Origin: Chalciporus piperatus
Taxonomy: Eukaryota > Basidiomycota > Agaricomycetes > Boletales > Boletaceae
Direction: 5' to 3'
NCBI GenBank assembly: GCA_038093975.1
Contig: JBBPTG010000366.1
Coordinates: 1-19,732, forward strand
Length of the DNA: 19,732 bases
Shown in pieces: positions 8,380 through 16,777 of this stretch. Each line of letters starts with the position of its first letter. Positions within the stretch are counted from its first letter, which is position 1. A program made the position numbers and the translations under genes. The notes below the pieces were generated by a model. That model was not told where the DNA came from and ran no database searches. It saw only the letters and a program-made list of their open reading frames with translations.

Positions 8380-10135
8380 ATGGTCAAGCCCAAGATCGAG
8401 AAGGCCACACCATGGACCCCAGTGCAAGAGGTCAAGTTTCTCAAGAAGGGATCAAAGATCAAGATGGTCAAGCTCACCCCGCCAAGCCACAAGAGCAAAA
8501 AACACAAGGCTGCTATCCCTCAATCATCACCTCAGATGCCGAGACTGGAAACGCCACTGGATCGTGGCCTCACACCCAGCACTGCTGATCGGATGTATGA
8601 CGCAGCTGATGGAGAGTATGTTCTACCTTCTTTGAAACTACCAAAACCCAAGGTATGCTCGACTGTGTGGGTGCCCAGATTTAATGACTGAGGGTATTTG
8701 AATAAGACCCAAAACGATTATTTGAGGGAGTCCCTGGACATGAAAGATGAATACCTTGCTGCTTGGCTGGATATGGAGGTGCCTGCTGAGAGAATTTGCA
8801 AGATCTGTCAGGGAGACGGAGTGTATAAGTGCCGGGACTGTTTTATGCAACCGGTCTTCTGCACAGGTTGCTGCAGAAAGCAACACGAACAACACCCTCT
8901 TCATAGGGTGTTACAATGGACCAGAGATTGTTTTGAGGAATCCACACTCCATCGGGTATGTCGTTTGAAGCACTGACAAATTGGTCAATGACAGACTATT
9001 TGCACAGACAGGGTTGGAACTCCATCTGAGACACTTAGGAAGTCCTTGTCCCCATACTGCCCCTCTACCTCCAGTCACCTTGGAGGACAAGGCTTGGGAG
9101 GATGATGATGTTGCCCATCAGCCGGCTCATTTACAGCCTCCGGCCAAGCCAGGCTTTCTCCTGGTCATAGATATATCTGGGGTACACTATGTGAACATGA
9201 GATTTTGCAACTGTCCAGAGGCCGATGCAGCTCATAAACAGCTCTTTCTGGCTCAGCTTTTACCTTCCACCATCAAAGAGCCGAGCACTGTATTTACCTT
9301 TCGGCTGCTCGACGACTTCATCCGAGACAATCTGGAATGTGGCACCTCTGCTTTGAACTACTTTAGCAAGATTCGGCGGATAACATCCAATGCATTCCCA
9401 CATTTGGTGCCTGTGGGTGGCTTTATTGCTCAGCCGAAGCTCAGCCGAAGCCGAGCTAATGGTGATAACAGAACCGATATCGAGAGCTCATCCGTGCCGC
9501 TCGGCTGTGGAGGCTGTTAAAGCTGCTCAAGTGGAATGGATATGGGCATACCAAGGGGTCTCCTGGATTGGGTGCTCTGGCTTTGTTCTGTCCGGCATGC
9601 CCTCAGCCAGGGATCAACATGGACATTAATTGTGTTGGGGGAGTGGCTCCGTGAGTGTATTAGCAACCTTAACCGATGCACTAGCATCTCATGATCCTAA
9701 AGGTGGATGATCACCCGAACCATCGTTATGGACGGCAGTTTCAAGGCGGAGCATTTGCCTGACAAGAGGCCTGATGACCAAGTATGGCTGATGCCTGGGA
9801 CAGGGTTTATGGTAGAAAGCCAGAGATACAAGTAGTACCTTGAAGTCACGAATCATCCCGTCGAGGTATTGACATTTTGGCTTTCAAAGACATTGCTGAC
9901 TGCGTTGGGCAGAAGTCGAACTGTAACAACCATCGAGCAGTCAATCAGGCCAATGCCAACCGACAAAAGTTAGAGGCCACAGGAATCGGGGGGTGCGTGT
10001 GTGCCAGACATGGATGCTTCATTCCCCATGCAGTGGTGGCCTTCCAGAAGGGTGAGAGGTAACAAGTTCGGCCGCCGGCCAAGAAACAGATGCATTGACC
10101 ACAATGACAGGCAGGTCAATATAGATTATGCATTG
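8380..10135 (+). pseudogene. KDZ-family transposase with CxC2 cysteine cluster, truncated and stop-broken
   Basis: Seven exons can be joined: 8380-8652, 8707-8955, 9008-9412, 9472-9650, 9703-9865, 9913-10058 and 10111 onward, with introns of 47-59 bp. Exon 2 holds a Cys/His cluster (ICKICQGDGVYKCRDC, then CTGCCRKQHEQHPLH). Exon 3 holds a GLELHLRH...CP block, then IDISGVHYVNMRFCNCPEA and FTFRLLDDF. This is the CxC2-like cluster that precedes KDZ transposases in basidiomycetes. Exons 4-6 hold the KDZ part: FCPACPQPGIN, MDGSFKAEHLP (a likely catalytic Asp), CNNHRAVNQANANR and CARHGCF...QKGER. The product would move its own DNA. It is dead here: an in-frame TAG lies at 9833-9835, and homology stops after the QVNIDYAL block near 10135, so the rest of the RNase H-like catalytic domain is missing. 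Family identity rests on recognised motifs; the start codon is a reasonable but unproven choice. Confidence 0.87.
9833..9835 (+). other. In-frame TAG inside the KDZ transposase
   Basis: The stop follows VESQRYK and the frame then continues as YLEVTNHPVE to a good splice donor (GTATTG at 9866). A CAG-to-TAG change would explain it with one C-to-T transition. That ancestral codon is an inference. Confidence 0.7.
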
Positions 10136-10983
10136 TCAAAGCCAATCTGCTCCTTCAGAATCCTCTCTGACAGACTTGGAAACCGACCCACCATCGGACA
10201 CAGGTGTTCTTGAATCTACCACCTCCTTGAACTCTGTGGTTCCTGGAACGCCCCACGCAGACTCTCCTCATTCCATGTCTTCCCCGAGAATCATTCCAGC
10301 GGCACGTCCTAATGTGCCACTCAGAGAGCCCACTCGTCGCCTCATTGTACTCCCTCCCACTGCACCTCCGGTGGGCACTCCAGGTGCCGTTGGTGCCATC
10401 CGAAAATCGGCGGCGACTTCACACTACCTTACACCTGCACCCCGGGGCAACAAAGGATCGACCTTGGTTAGAGGTTTGCCCACTGAGATTTCCTGGGTCA
10501 TAGTAAGTGTTTCAAACAGCCTGCCTAATCGTATCGAATGTGCTACTAATCGAGTTCAGAAATCGCAGGAGGCAGCCACCCAGGAGTTTGACGAAGCGGA
10601 CACTCATTTGGCATTGGACGTTGCAAGAGTCAGACGTACTGTGTGTCGCCTTGAACAGCAACTTGCTGAGGCCCGGTATGCAGAGAGTATCGCCCTCGGT
10701 ACTTTGTACAAGCATCGAGCAGAGAATGCAAGAAAGCGGTATGAGTACGCCGAGTTCGACGTGGGTGTTGCCCAAGAATCGGTGACCAGTAATTTCAATG
10801 CTTCTGAGTCGATGTCGGTCGCCCGCAGGCCACCTAAGCGTCCCCGCATATCAAGCCCCACTAGCAGTGTCAGTGATCGTCCGATTCACGTTGGTGGTAG
10901 TAGGTATACGGTAATCACTCCGTGCTTTCTCGAGCTCACTGTCGAAACTTGATTTATTTAGCCATCCTATCAAACTCCCCTGA
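10128..10983 (+). CDS. 3' part of an unknown coiled-coil protein gene, abutting the KDZ break
   Basis: An open frame runs from the KDZ break onward. Two introns are likely: 10503-10559 (GTAAGT donor, exact TACTAAT branch site, TTCAG acceptor, 57 bp and itself in frame) and 10904-10961 (GTATAC donor, ATTTAG acceptor, 58 bp). With both removed the protein ends at TGA 10981-10983. The first part is Pro/Ser/Thr-rich low-complexity sequence. After the first intron comes a long charged helix (EEADTH-like, then RVRRTVCRLEQQLAEARYAE), predicted coiled coil. Next is a basic PPKRPRI motif that may be a nuclear localisation signal. No zinc cluster is seen. The ATG at 10128 overlaps KDZ-homologous sequence in another frame, so the real start was probably lost. 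The composition resembles the 648-aa protein's C-terminal half, and it could be the tail of a related gene. Confidence 0.5.
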
Positions 10984-11692
10984 GGTTTAGTCATTGCAGT
11001 GTTACACCCCGACTCGCATTGGTTCTGTGGCCCTGTGTGCATGTAGGAACAACCTGTCGAGACTGTAGACACTGTCCATTTTGTATGCCCAATATAAATT
11101 GTCCCCCTGTCTGTTCCATTCACTGTGTGCGAGCTGTCCGTCTGTGACACTGTTTGTCCATTTGTCCGTCCTGCTCACACTGTGCCGGCTGTCCATCCAT
11201 TCGTGCTGTCTCTCGTGTCTGCACTGTAGGTTCTGTTAGCTCTAAGTGCATGTGGCTATTATACAAACTGTTGCAGCTGTAGCTAGTAGTGTACCTAATG
11301 ATGTAGCCCATGATTTGTTGGAATAGGTATCGTCGCAAATGACCTTTGACGCTAGCATGAATGCCGATACGAATAAACGATGGCCAGACGACCCCCGAGC
11401 GGTCGGGAATCGCGCCTTGGGGCGTTGAAGAAGGATGAGAGCGGCAAATGTAACGGAGCCTGAGGGATGAAGCTCGGGCGCTGTGTGCCTGAGTCCATGA
11501 ATTGCCTGTACATCTGAGCTCTGTACCCATGTATGCTCGTAGGCACTGTGTAGTCACGAGAAATCTAATTCCCGAAACCCTGAGTGGCTGTGATTACCTG
11601 AGCAGGCACCTCGGCAACTGTGATTACCTGAGCAGGCACCTTGGCAACTGTGAATCACTGTACACTGTGCTGTAATCATCTAAGTGAATGTG
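10984..11692. other. Spacer with no supportable gene
   Basis: Short ORFs exist on the minus strand, but they overlap each other, lack splice continuity and have no recognisable motifs. The stretch 11090-11240 is pyrimidine-biased with repeated CTGTCC and CTGTG words. A TGTTAC at 11000 and a TGTAAC at 11450 hint at LTR debris but have no matching target-site duplication. A 30-bp tandem repeat lies at 11591-11650. Confidence 0.5.
11591..11650. repeat. 30-bp direct tandem repeat, two copies
   Basis: The block beginning tgattacctgagcaggcacc occurs at 11591 and again at 11621, differing at one base (tcggcaactg versus ttggcaactg). A degenerate third start (tgaatcactg) follows at 11651. It lies between the spacer and the broken end of the right-hand retrotransposon. 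Confidence 0.85.
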
Positions 11693-13909
11693 TCACTGTC
11701 CCAAAATCAGGGATTTGCTGATGATCAGTCCCTTATGGTCAGTTAACCATGTAAACTTTGCGCCCTGCAAGATATCCCGGTGTCTCAGCATCCCCTCTAC
11801 CCCAGCGAGCATCTCCTGCTCGTGCACAGGATAGTTTTGTTGAGTAGTATTCAACTTCGCACTAAAAAAGGCGGTGATTTTAGCCGTTTTCCAGTCTGGA
11901 CCTTGCGCTACAACGGCCGCAATGCCGTTGTAGCAGGCATCTGTCATTAGCCAGATGGGCGGACCATCCTTCCCATACTTGATGGGCACCCGACTGTGAG
12001 TTGCACAGTTTTGCACATATCGTTTTACGTCCTCAAACGCTCGTAGTTCAGTATCGGTCCATCGGAACGGTGTAGCATCTCCAGTCACCGCGGACAGGAC
12101 TCCCAACGGAACTCAAACTCGATAGATGTCGTCAGCTAAGTACCCCGCGCTCCCGATAAACCCGCGAAGCAAGTCTCGGTTGGTAGGGATCTTCCAATTC
12201 AGAACGCGATCCACTTTTGCGGGGTCCATTCGAATTCCAGAATCGTCAATAATCCATCCCAGCACCTTCAGCTCCTTGCATAGGAACTGCAGTTTGCCTT
12301 CGCTAAGGTAAAGCCGTTCTCGTTTTAGAATCTCGAGGACAATTTTAACGTGTTGTACATGTTCGTCAAGGGTATTCGAGTAAACCACGATATCATCGAG
12401 ATAAACGTCCATCCACCGCCCGATAAACTCACTGAACAGGTGGTTCATGAGAGCTTGGTAAGTGGATGGCGTATTGCAGTCACCGATCTGAATCACGGTG
12501 CTGATCAAATTTCCGTCAGGGGTAGTCACCGCCGACCTTTCGACATGCTCAGGAACGATGCGAATCTGTTCGTAGGCGTCCTGACCGTCAATGATAGATC
12601 GGTATTTCCCCGCACACACTCGCCTCAGTATCCCATCAATATCTGGTAACGGAGCGGATAACTGGTGAGTGTTTTTGTTCCGTTCTCGAAGGTCAACGAC
12701 CGTTCGTAGCTTCTCTGTCCCTGGTTTCTTGATCAACAGCATGGGTACTGTATTGCCAATGCTAGTAACTTTCCAGCGACCAGACGCGAGATAAGCGTTT
12801 CGCTTCTCCACCCACTGGGGTCTCAAGGCCTCCGGGCAGCGACAGGGTCTCCAGGGGTAGACTCTGGACTCGTCGATTAGAGGAATAGTATGATTGATGG
12901 CTCTTAGCGGTGGTAAGCCGGTCTGACTAGCTTTAGCGCACAGTGGTTTGGCCAGCTGGAGCAACATCTGTCGAGCCTCGTCGACCCGGCTATCGAGTAA
13001 GTCGGCCGCTCTCGACTCAAGTACCTGAATCTGAGGTCCCCTTAGGGGCAGAGGGACCACGCTCCCTACGATCACTCTCGATTCGTTGAAACCGATACTA
13101 ACCCGATGCTGGAACAGGAACGGTGTCCCCAGGATCAGATCATAGTTCTGTAGGTTTATGATGTCGAAGTATCTCTCGCCGCTAATGCCCTGATACTCCA
13201 GTCGAGCTTTGGTCCCAAAGTTCACCTTCGACTTGGACCCTTGCACGGCTAACTGTACGGTAAGCGGTTTAGCCAATTCCACTCGTTTGGTTTTAATTTG
13301 CTCAGCCAGCGTGGAAGACATGAAGTCAGCTAACGATCCGGTATCCAATAGGGCTCTGGCAGGGCGATCATTGACCCTAACCATCACCACCACTGGTTTG
13401 GGGATCAGCCGTTTGAAATCCTTAGTCGCTGACGAGTTTCGCTCCAGCGCCGGGTACGTGTCCCGCGGAATCTGTGCTACATTGAGATGAATGTGCACTG
13501 CAGACTCGCCCTCCCTAGGTGACCCTGGGGTTGGACGATAGAACCACGCTGGGACCTCTCTTTCATATTCGGAGTGTAACTCCCAGAGGATCTGGCGCAA
13601 GGCGCGATCCCGTCTTTCGTTGGTAACTCGATACCAGTCTACAACGTTAAAACGCGGACGCAAGGCTAGTCGAAGGGGAAGCTCCAACGTCAAACGAGTC
13701 TGCCTATCCTCCACCTGGAACCAATAATCATTTCCAATTTCCACAGTAGAGCAGTCAAAACGAGGAGCACGATCGCTCTCGAGTGACCAGTCCGGATCGT
13801 AAGCATCCATAAGGAGTCGCTCAACGCGCTGCGGCCATTGGATATCCTCGCTGCCGAACTCGTCTCTGAGACTCAGTTCCATATCCCTTGCGCACCATTT
13901 GCTTTGCAT
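11693..13909 (-). pseudogene. pol of the right gypsy element: protease, RT, partial RNase H
   Basis: The frame begins overlapping the gag end in a different frame. Residues 187-192 are LLDTGS, the aspartic protease active site, and DLILGTPFL at 257-265 matches the protease's second conserved block. RT follows, with MLLIKKPGTEKLRTVVDLRERN near its start, SIIDGQDAYEQIRI (which contains the first catalytic Asp), and YLDD at 503-506, the polymerase active site. RNase H begins after the thumb with WLMTDACYNGIAAVVAQG (the catalytic Asp of TDA) and reaches DHKGL, after which the sequence diverges and stops. An in-frame TGA at 12115-12113 separates GYLADDIYRV from VPLGVLSAV; both sides are in the same frame, so it is a simple nonsense change. 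Integrase is missing. The protein would have been cut from a Gag-Pol precursor in virus-like particles in the cytoplasm. Confidence 0.9.
12113..12115 (-). other. In-frame TGA inside pol
   Basis: The stop lies between the RT connection and RNase H. A CGA-to-TGA transition is the simplest source, since an arginine would fit the local context; this is inferred rather than seen. Confidence 0.75.
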
Positions 13910-15557
13910 ACCAGTCGCCGACGCGAAAGTCCCGATTCAACAACAGGTGTGTCTCGATTTCCGTTTCCCATTCCTGGTCTACCCCCCTCGTGTGGTCGCT
14001 AACGACGTGGTGAACCGGTGAGCACCGAAACACCACGAATCGATCACGAGCATACACCTTAGGATCTGACGTGTCATCCCCAGGAAATGGAGTGCTCTTC
14101 CACAGCACCTCGCAAGCTCGTAAGCCCAAAGGTTCCCCGATCACTCCGGTATCCGTGATGTAGTCTGGTCGTCCGTTATCCTCCTCCAGTCGAACAGAAC
14201 TCAAGGTCAACGTGTCCATTGACTCAGTAGCAGCAACCAACGCCTCCAGCTCTCCCAGGTTACCCCCTATGGACATACTGAACGAGGGTACCCCGGGAGG
14301 CCGTGCAGATGAGCGCCCTGAAACTGCTCTTCCTTTTGGGCATGCATTCGACACATGGCCAGGTTCCCCACACTTGAAGCACAGGCGCTCCGCCACCCTT
14401 CGGTCATGTTCCTCCTTGCTCAGAGCGAACTGGTCACTAATCCGGGTCCCAGGTTTCGCCCCTCGCGGATTATGGGAGGTGTGTGATCTGCCATCATGTC
14501 GACGTCCTCGGAAGCCACCTCTCCCTGGACGCTGTCCCCGTGTCCTGGACCGTCCATCTGTATTGCCAGATTCTTTGGCATGAGTAGCGGTCGGTTCCGA
14601 TTTCGCCGGCTCAGCTCCTGGCCGGTTATGTTGTTTGTCACGACGCTCCGTTCGTCCCGAGACCACTGAGTGTGCGATCTCGATGACCTCTGCTGCCGCG
14701 ATCACCTCCCTAAGGGAAGACTTCTCGGGATTGAGCCGGTCCTTCCAGAGCTCACTCTGAATGTAACTGGCAAACCCGAACCATATCTTCATTACTTGGT
14801 CCCGCTCGCTGACGTCGCCAATCAGGTTCCATAACTCGGTCAGGTTGGACACATATTCGCGAACCGATCGCTCGTTCTGGAAGGTTCGTTTCAGCTTTTC
14901 CCGTTGTTTCGTCCGAAAGTCAATCGGGAAACAGTGATTGAACATCTCAAGCAAGAAATCTCCTAGGCGCCAAACGTGTGGGTTTCCCGCAACTTCTTGA
15001 ATGTAAAATTCATGTGCTTTCTCAGTTAGGGAATGTGACAAGACGAAGACTTGATCCCGCCTCCGCACTTGTCCGGTTTGCACATAGGCGGTCCCCTCAG
15101 TCACGAACCGATGGAAGGCTCTTGAATCGGGCGCCCCATTGTATTTGTTAGGAGGAATAGGTTTCAATTTCCCGTATCCTGCACCCCTTGACCTTCGACG
15201 AGGGGCTTTCCTATGTCCCGCTCCATTGCGTTTACGACGCTTCTGGGATCTATGTCCTCGCCCTCCCCCTGCGTCACTCGACGACGAGTCCGAGTACGAC
15301 GAGGAAGGAGAGTCATCACTAGATATGGAGGACGACTCCTCCGAGTCACTAGAATCATTGCTCGAATCCGAATCGGAGGGTTCCTCCCGATGCTTTGCCT
15401 TTCGGCTTGAACAGCTCCGGTTTGGTTTGGTCTGCTTGATTCGACCAAGCGCTCGACCGAGGTAACTATCGGGAGCAATCTGTTGCGAGGGCTCAATCAC
15501 CCGGACGGTAGACGTCCTGGGTTTCCTTCCCTTCGTGCTGATCGCATTACTGATCAA
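13821..15557 (-). CDS. Gag of the right gypsy element
   Basis: The 578-residue ORF begins with a Ser/Asp-rich and then Arg/Lys-rich N-terminus. The retrotransposon gag domain spans about residues 130-300 (KYNGAPDSRAFHRFV, then RSVREYVSNLTELWNLIGD). A basic linker follows, with Arg/Gly-rich RGQRPGRGGFRGRRHDGR. The zinc knuckle CFKCGEPGHVSNAC at residues 393-406 fits CX2CX4HX4C exactly. It packages element RNA into particles. The ORF continues past the knuckle through a domain containing FVVFRCSPVHHVV and overlaps the pol ORF by 89 bases. The last ~30 residues after GDWYA look like out-of-frame translation, suggesting that functional expression moves to the pol frame near 13909, or that a frameshift mutation created the separate ORFs. 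I saw no obvious slippery heptamer there. Confidence 0.88.
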   Translation of the reverse strand: MISNAISTKGRKPRTSTVRVIEPSQQIAPDSYLGRALGRIKQTKPNRSCSSRKAKHREEPSDSDSSNDSSDSEESSSISSDDSPSSSYSDSSSSDAGGGRGHRSQKRRKRNGAGHRKAPRRRSRGAGYGKLKPIPPNKYNGAPDSRAFHRFVTEGTAYVQTGQVRRRDQVFVLSHSLTEKAHEFYIQEVAGNPHVWRLGDFLLEMFNHCFPIDFRTKQREKLKRTFQNERSVREYVSNLTELWNLIGDVSERDQVMKIWFGFASYIQSELWKDRLNPEKSSLREVIAAAEVIEIAHSVVSGRTERRDKQHNRPGAEPAKSEPTATHAKESGNTDGRSRTRGQRPGRGGFRGRRHDGRSHTSHNPRGAKPGTRISDQFALSKEEHDRRVAERLCFKCGEPGHVSNACPKGRAVSGRSSARPPGVPSFSMSIGGNLGELEALVAATESMDTLTLSSVRLEEDNGRPDYITDTGVIGEPLGLRACEVLWKSTPFPGDDTSDPKVYARDRFVVFRCSPVHHVVSDHTRGVDQEWETEIETHLLLNRDFRVGDWYAKQMVRKGYGTESQRRVRQRGYPMAAAR

Positions 15558-15561
15558 TTTC

Positions 15562-16407
15562 TTAATAGGATTGGGGGTACTGGCCTCGAGCGGTTGACGT
15601 CCTCGAGCGGTGGTTGCCTCGCTTCGAGCGATGTTTTTTCTTAGGTTCGGTTCCGCTGAAGAAACCCTCGTCCTCGTCAGAAGACTCGGGGTTCACATTT
15701 AGGGGTACGGACAGAGAGGGCCCCGCCTCTCCTTGTCGTGCCCAGTGATTCAACTCGGCACGTTGCCGGTCTGGATCGATCTCTTCGGGATCGACATCGA
15801 GTTGACCCCAATTCTTAGGGTCCACTCCTTTGCCTTTGTCGACGACCTCGTCATCGGTCGACACAGTGCTCTCGCTGGTCGCATCTCGGGCAGAAGCCTC
15901 AGCTTGACTACGCTTAGCCATCCGGCGTTGATCATCAGCGCTCAGGCTCCTTTCAGCCTGTCGAACGGTCGACGTCGGTGAAGAACCGACTCGCTCGTTA
16001 TCCGACGCGCTAGTGACGATAGGGCGCTTTCTTCGGCGCTGCACTACCGACCACTCTTCCTGATCCTCGGGTTCAGGGCTGGCCTGGAATCCTCCAGGTA
16101 TCACACATGTAGGGGTAACATCATCATTTTGGATTGGATCTACTGACATAGTCGCTAACGCAACAGAATTGTCTTCGTAGTACTCGCTACCAGCCACCAA
16201 GGAAGGTGGGGTTGGCGTTCCGGCGGCGACAGCGTCGCGATAAGATCGCGATGCATCGGCCAGCCCTTCCCCTGCTCGAGGACTGAGTAGTCCGAGCGTT
16301 GGAGGAGTGGTAGGAAGAGGTGCTAACGGGAACGACTCACTGTGAGCCCGACGTCTCGGGTTTGCGGCGAGTGTGCTGATGCGAGGACGGAGGTTGTATC
16401 TAGACAT
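15562..16407 (-). CDS. Pre-gag ORF of the right gypsy element
   Basis: This 281-residue ORF starts MSRYNLRPRI and lies between the leader and gag, four bases upstream of the gag ATG and in another frame. It is rich in Ser, Pro, Glu and Asp with basic clusters (VVQRRRKRPI; PKKKHRSKRG near the end) and contains no recognisable domain. The segment RSYRDAVA resembles the start of gag-like ORFs that I recall from mushroom gypsy elements; this was not searched. The close spacing suggests it may be the N-terminal part of Gag, separated by a frameshift or expressed by reinitiation. There are no internal stops. Confidence 0.7.
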   Translation of the reverse strand: MSRYNLRPRISTLAANPRRRAHSESFPLAPLPTTPPTLGLLSPRAGEGLADASRSYRDAVAAGTPTPPSLVAGSEYYEDNSVALATMSVDPIQNDDVTPTCVIPGGFQASPEPEDQEEWSVVQRRRKRPIVTSASDNERVGSSPTSTVRQAERSLSADDQRRMAKRSQAEASARDATSESTVSTDDEVVDKGKGVDPKNWGQLDVDPEEIDPDRQRAELNHWARQGEAGPSLSVPLNVNPESSDEDEGFFSGTEPKKKHRSKRGNHRSRTSTARGQYPQSY

Positions 16408-16580
16408 GTCGAAGATCGGTTTTTTGAGTTTGTTGAATAAAGAGATGTTGAAGTAGTTTGTTGGATGTCGATGGATCGAGAGACGTTCCAGGTGGGCCTT
16501 ACCCGTTAGGTCAATCGATTATCGACAAAGTAGAAAGTATCAAAGAGAAGTGAACAGTGACTTTGTGATGTCAAAAAAGA
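16408..16580 (-). other. Untranslated leader of the right gypsy element
   Basis: The stretch between the candidate LTR end and the pre-gag ATG should contain the primer-binding site. The bases right after the LTR (minus strand TCTTTTTTGACATC) do not match a tRNA 3' end that I recognise, so priming mode is unresolved and the LTR end carries some doubt. Confidence 0.4.
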
Positions 16581-16777
16581 TGTAACTTCAGCTACCAAAG
16601 AGGAAGTGAAGTCGCACGAAGAGCCAACTCTACACAGACAGGGTAAAGCACTGGTAGATTGACTGGGGAGACGAAGTCACAGACAGGATCTTTATATACT
16701 GCTATCTGATCTGCTGAGTAAGGCGAGACCTAGCTTTGACAGCTAGGTTCGGCGGCCGCGTGATTTGATTCGTTACA
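16581..16777 (-). repeat. Candidate 5' LTR of the right gypsy element (197 bp)
   Basis: On the minus strand it begins TGTAACGAATC and ends AAGTTACA, giving 6-bp terminal inverted repeats TGTAAC/GTTACA. It contains a TATA box about 80 bp in. Upstream, an exon of another gene ends abruptly at 16778, which supports the outer border. The inner border is less certain because no clear primer-binding site follows and no second LTR exists in the window for comparison. Confidence 0.55.
16690..16698 (-). promoter_or_regulatory. TATA box of the right gypsy LTR
   Basis: On the minus strand the sequence reads TATATAAAG, placed about 280 bp upstream of the pre-gag ATG, which suits the U3/R border of a short LTR. 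Confidence 0.55.

Larger units (their letters stand above)
11693..16777 (-). mobile_element. Truncated Ty3/gypsy retrotransposon on the minus strand
   Basis: Reading right to left: candidate 5' LTR (16777-16581), leader, pre-gag ORF (16407-15562), gag (15557-13821), and pol (13909-11693) with protease, reverse transcriptase and the beginning of RNase H. Sequence similarity to the family stops about position 11725. Integrase, any chromodomain and the 3' LTR are absent, so the element cannot be autonomous. No second copy of the LTR sequence was seen at the left edge. The element lies in a minus-strand gene whose exon runs straight into the LTR at 16778. Confidence 0.87.

Noticed and set aside
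10512..10861. Minus-strand ORFs of 85-87 aa opposite the coiled-coil gene
   Set aside because: They are shadows of the plus-strand gene, which has a coherent intron with a perfect branch site and a charged heptad-like helix.
11000..11455. Possible solo LTR from TGTTACACCCCGAC to TGTAAC
   Set aside because: The right end reads GTAACG rather than GTAACA, no target-site duplication flanks it (tgcag versus ggagc region), and it does not resemble either LTR in the window.
13870..13925. Programmed frameshift signal at the gag-pol overlap
   Set aside because: No X XXY YYZ slippery heptamer or clear downstream pseudoknot was visible, so I report only the overlap and not a recoding site.
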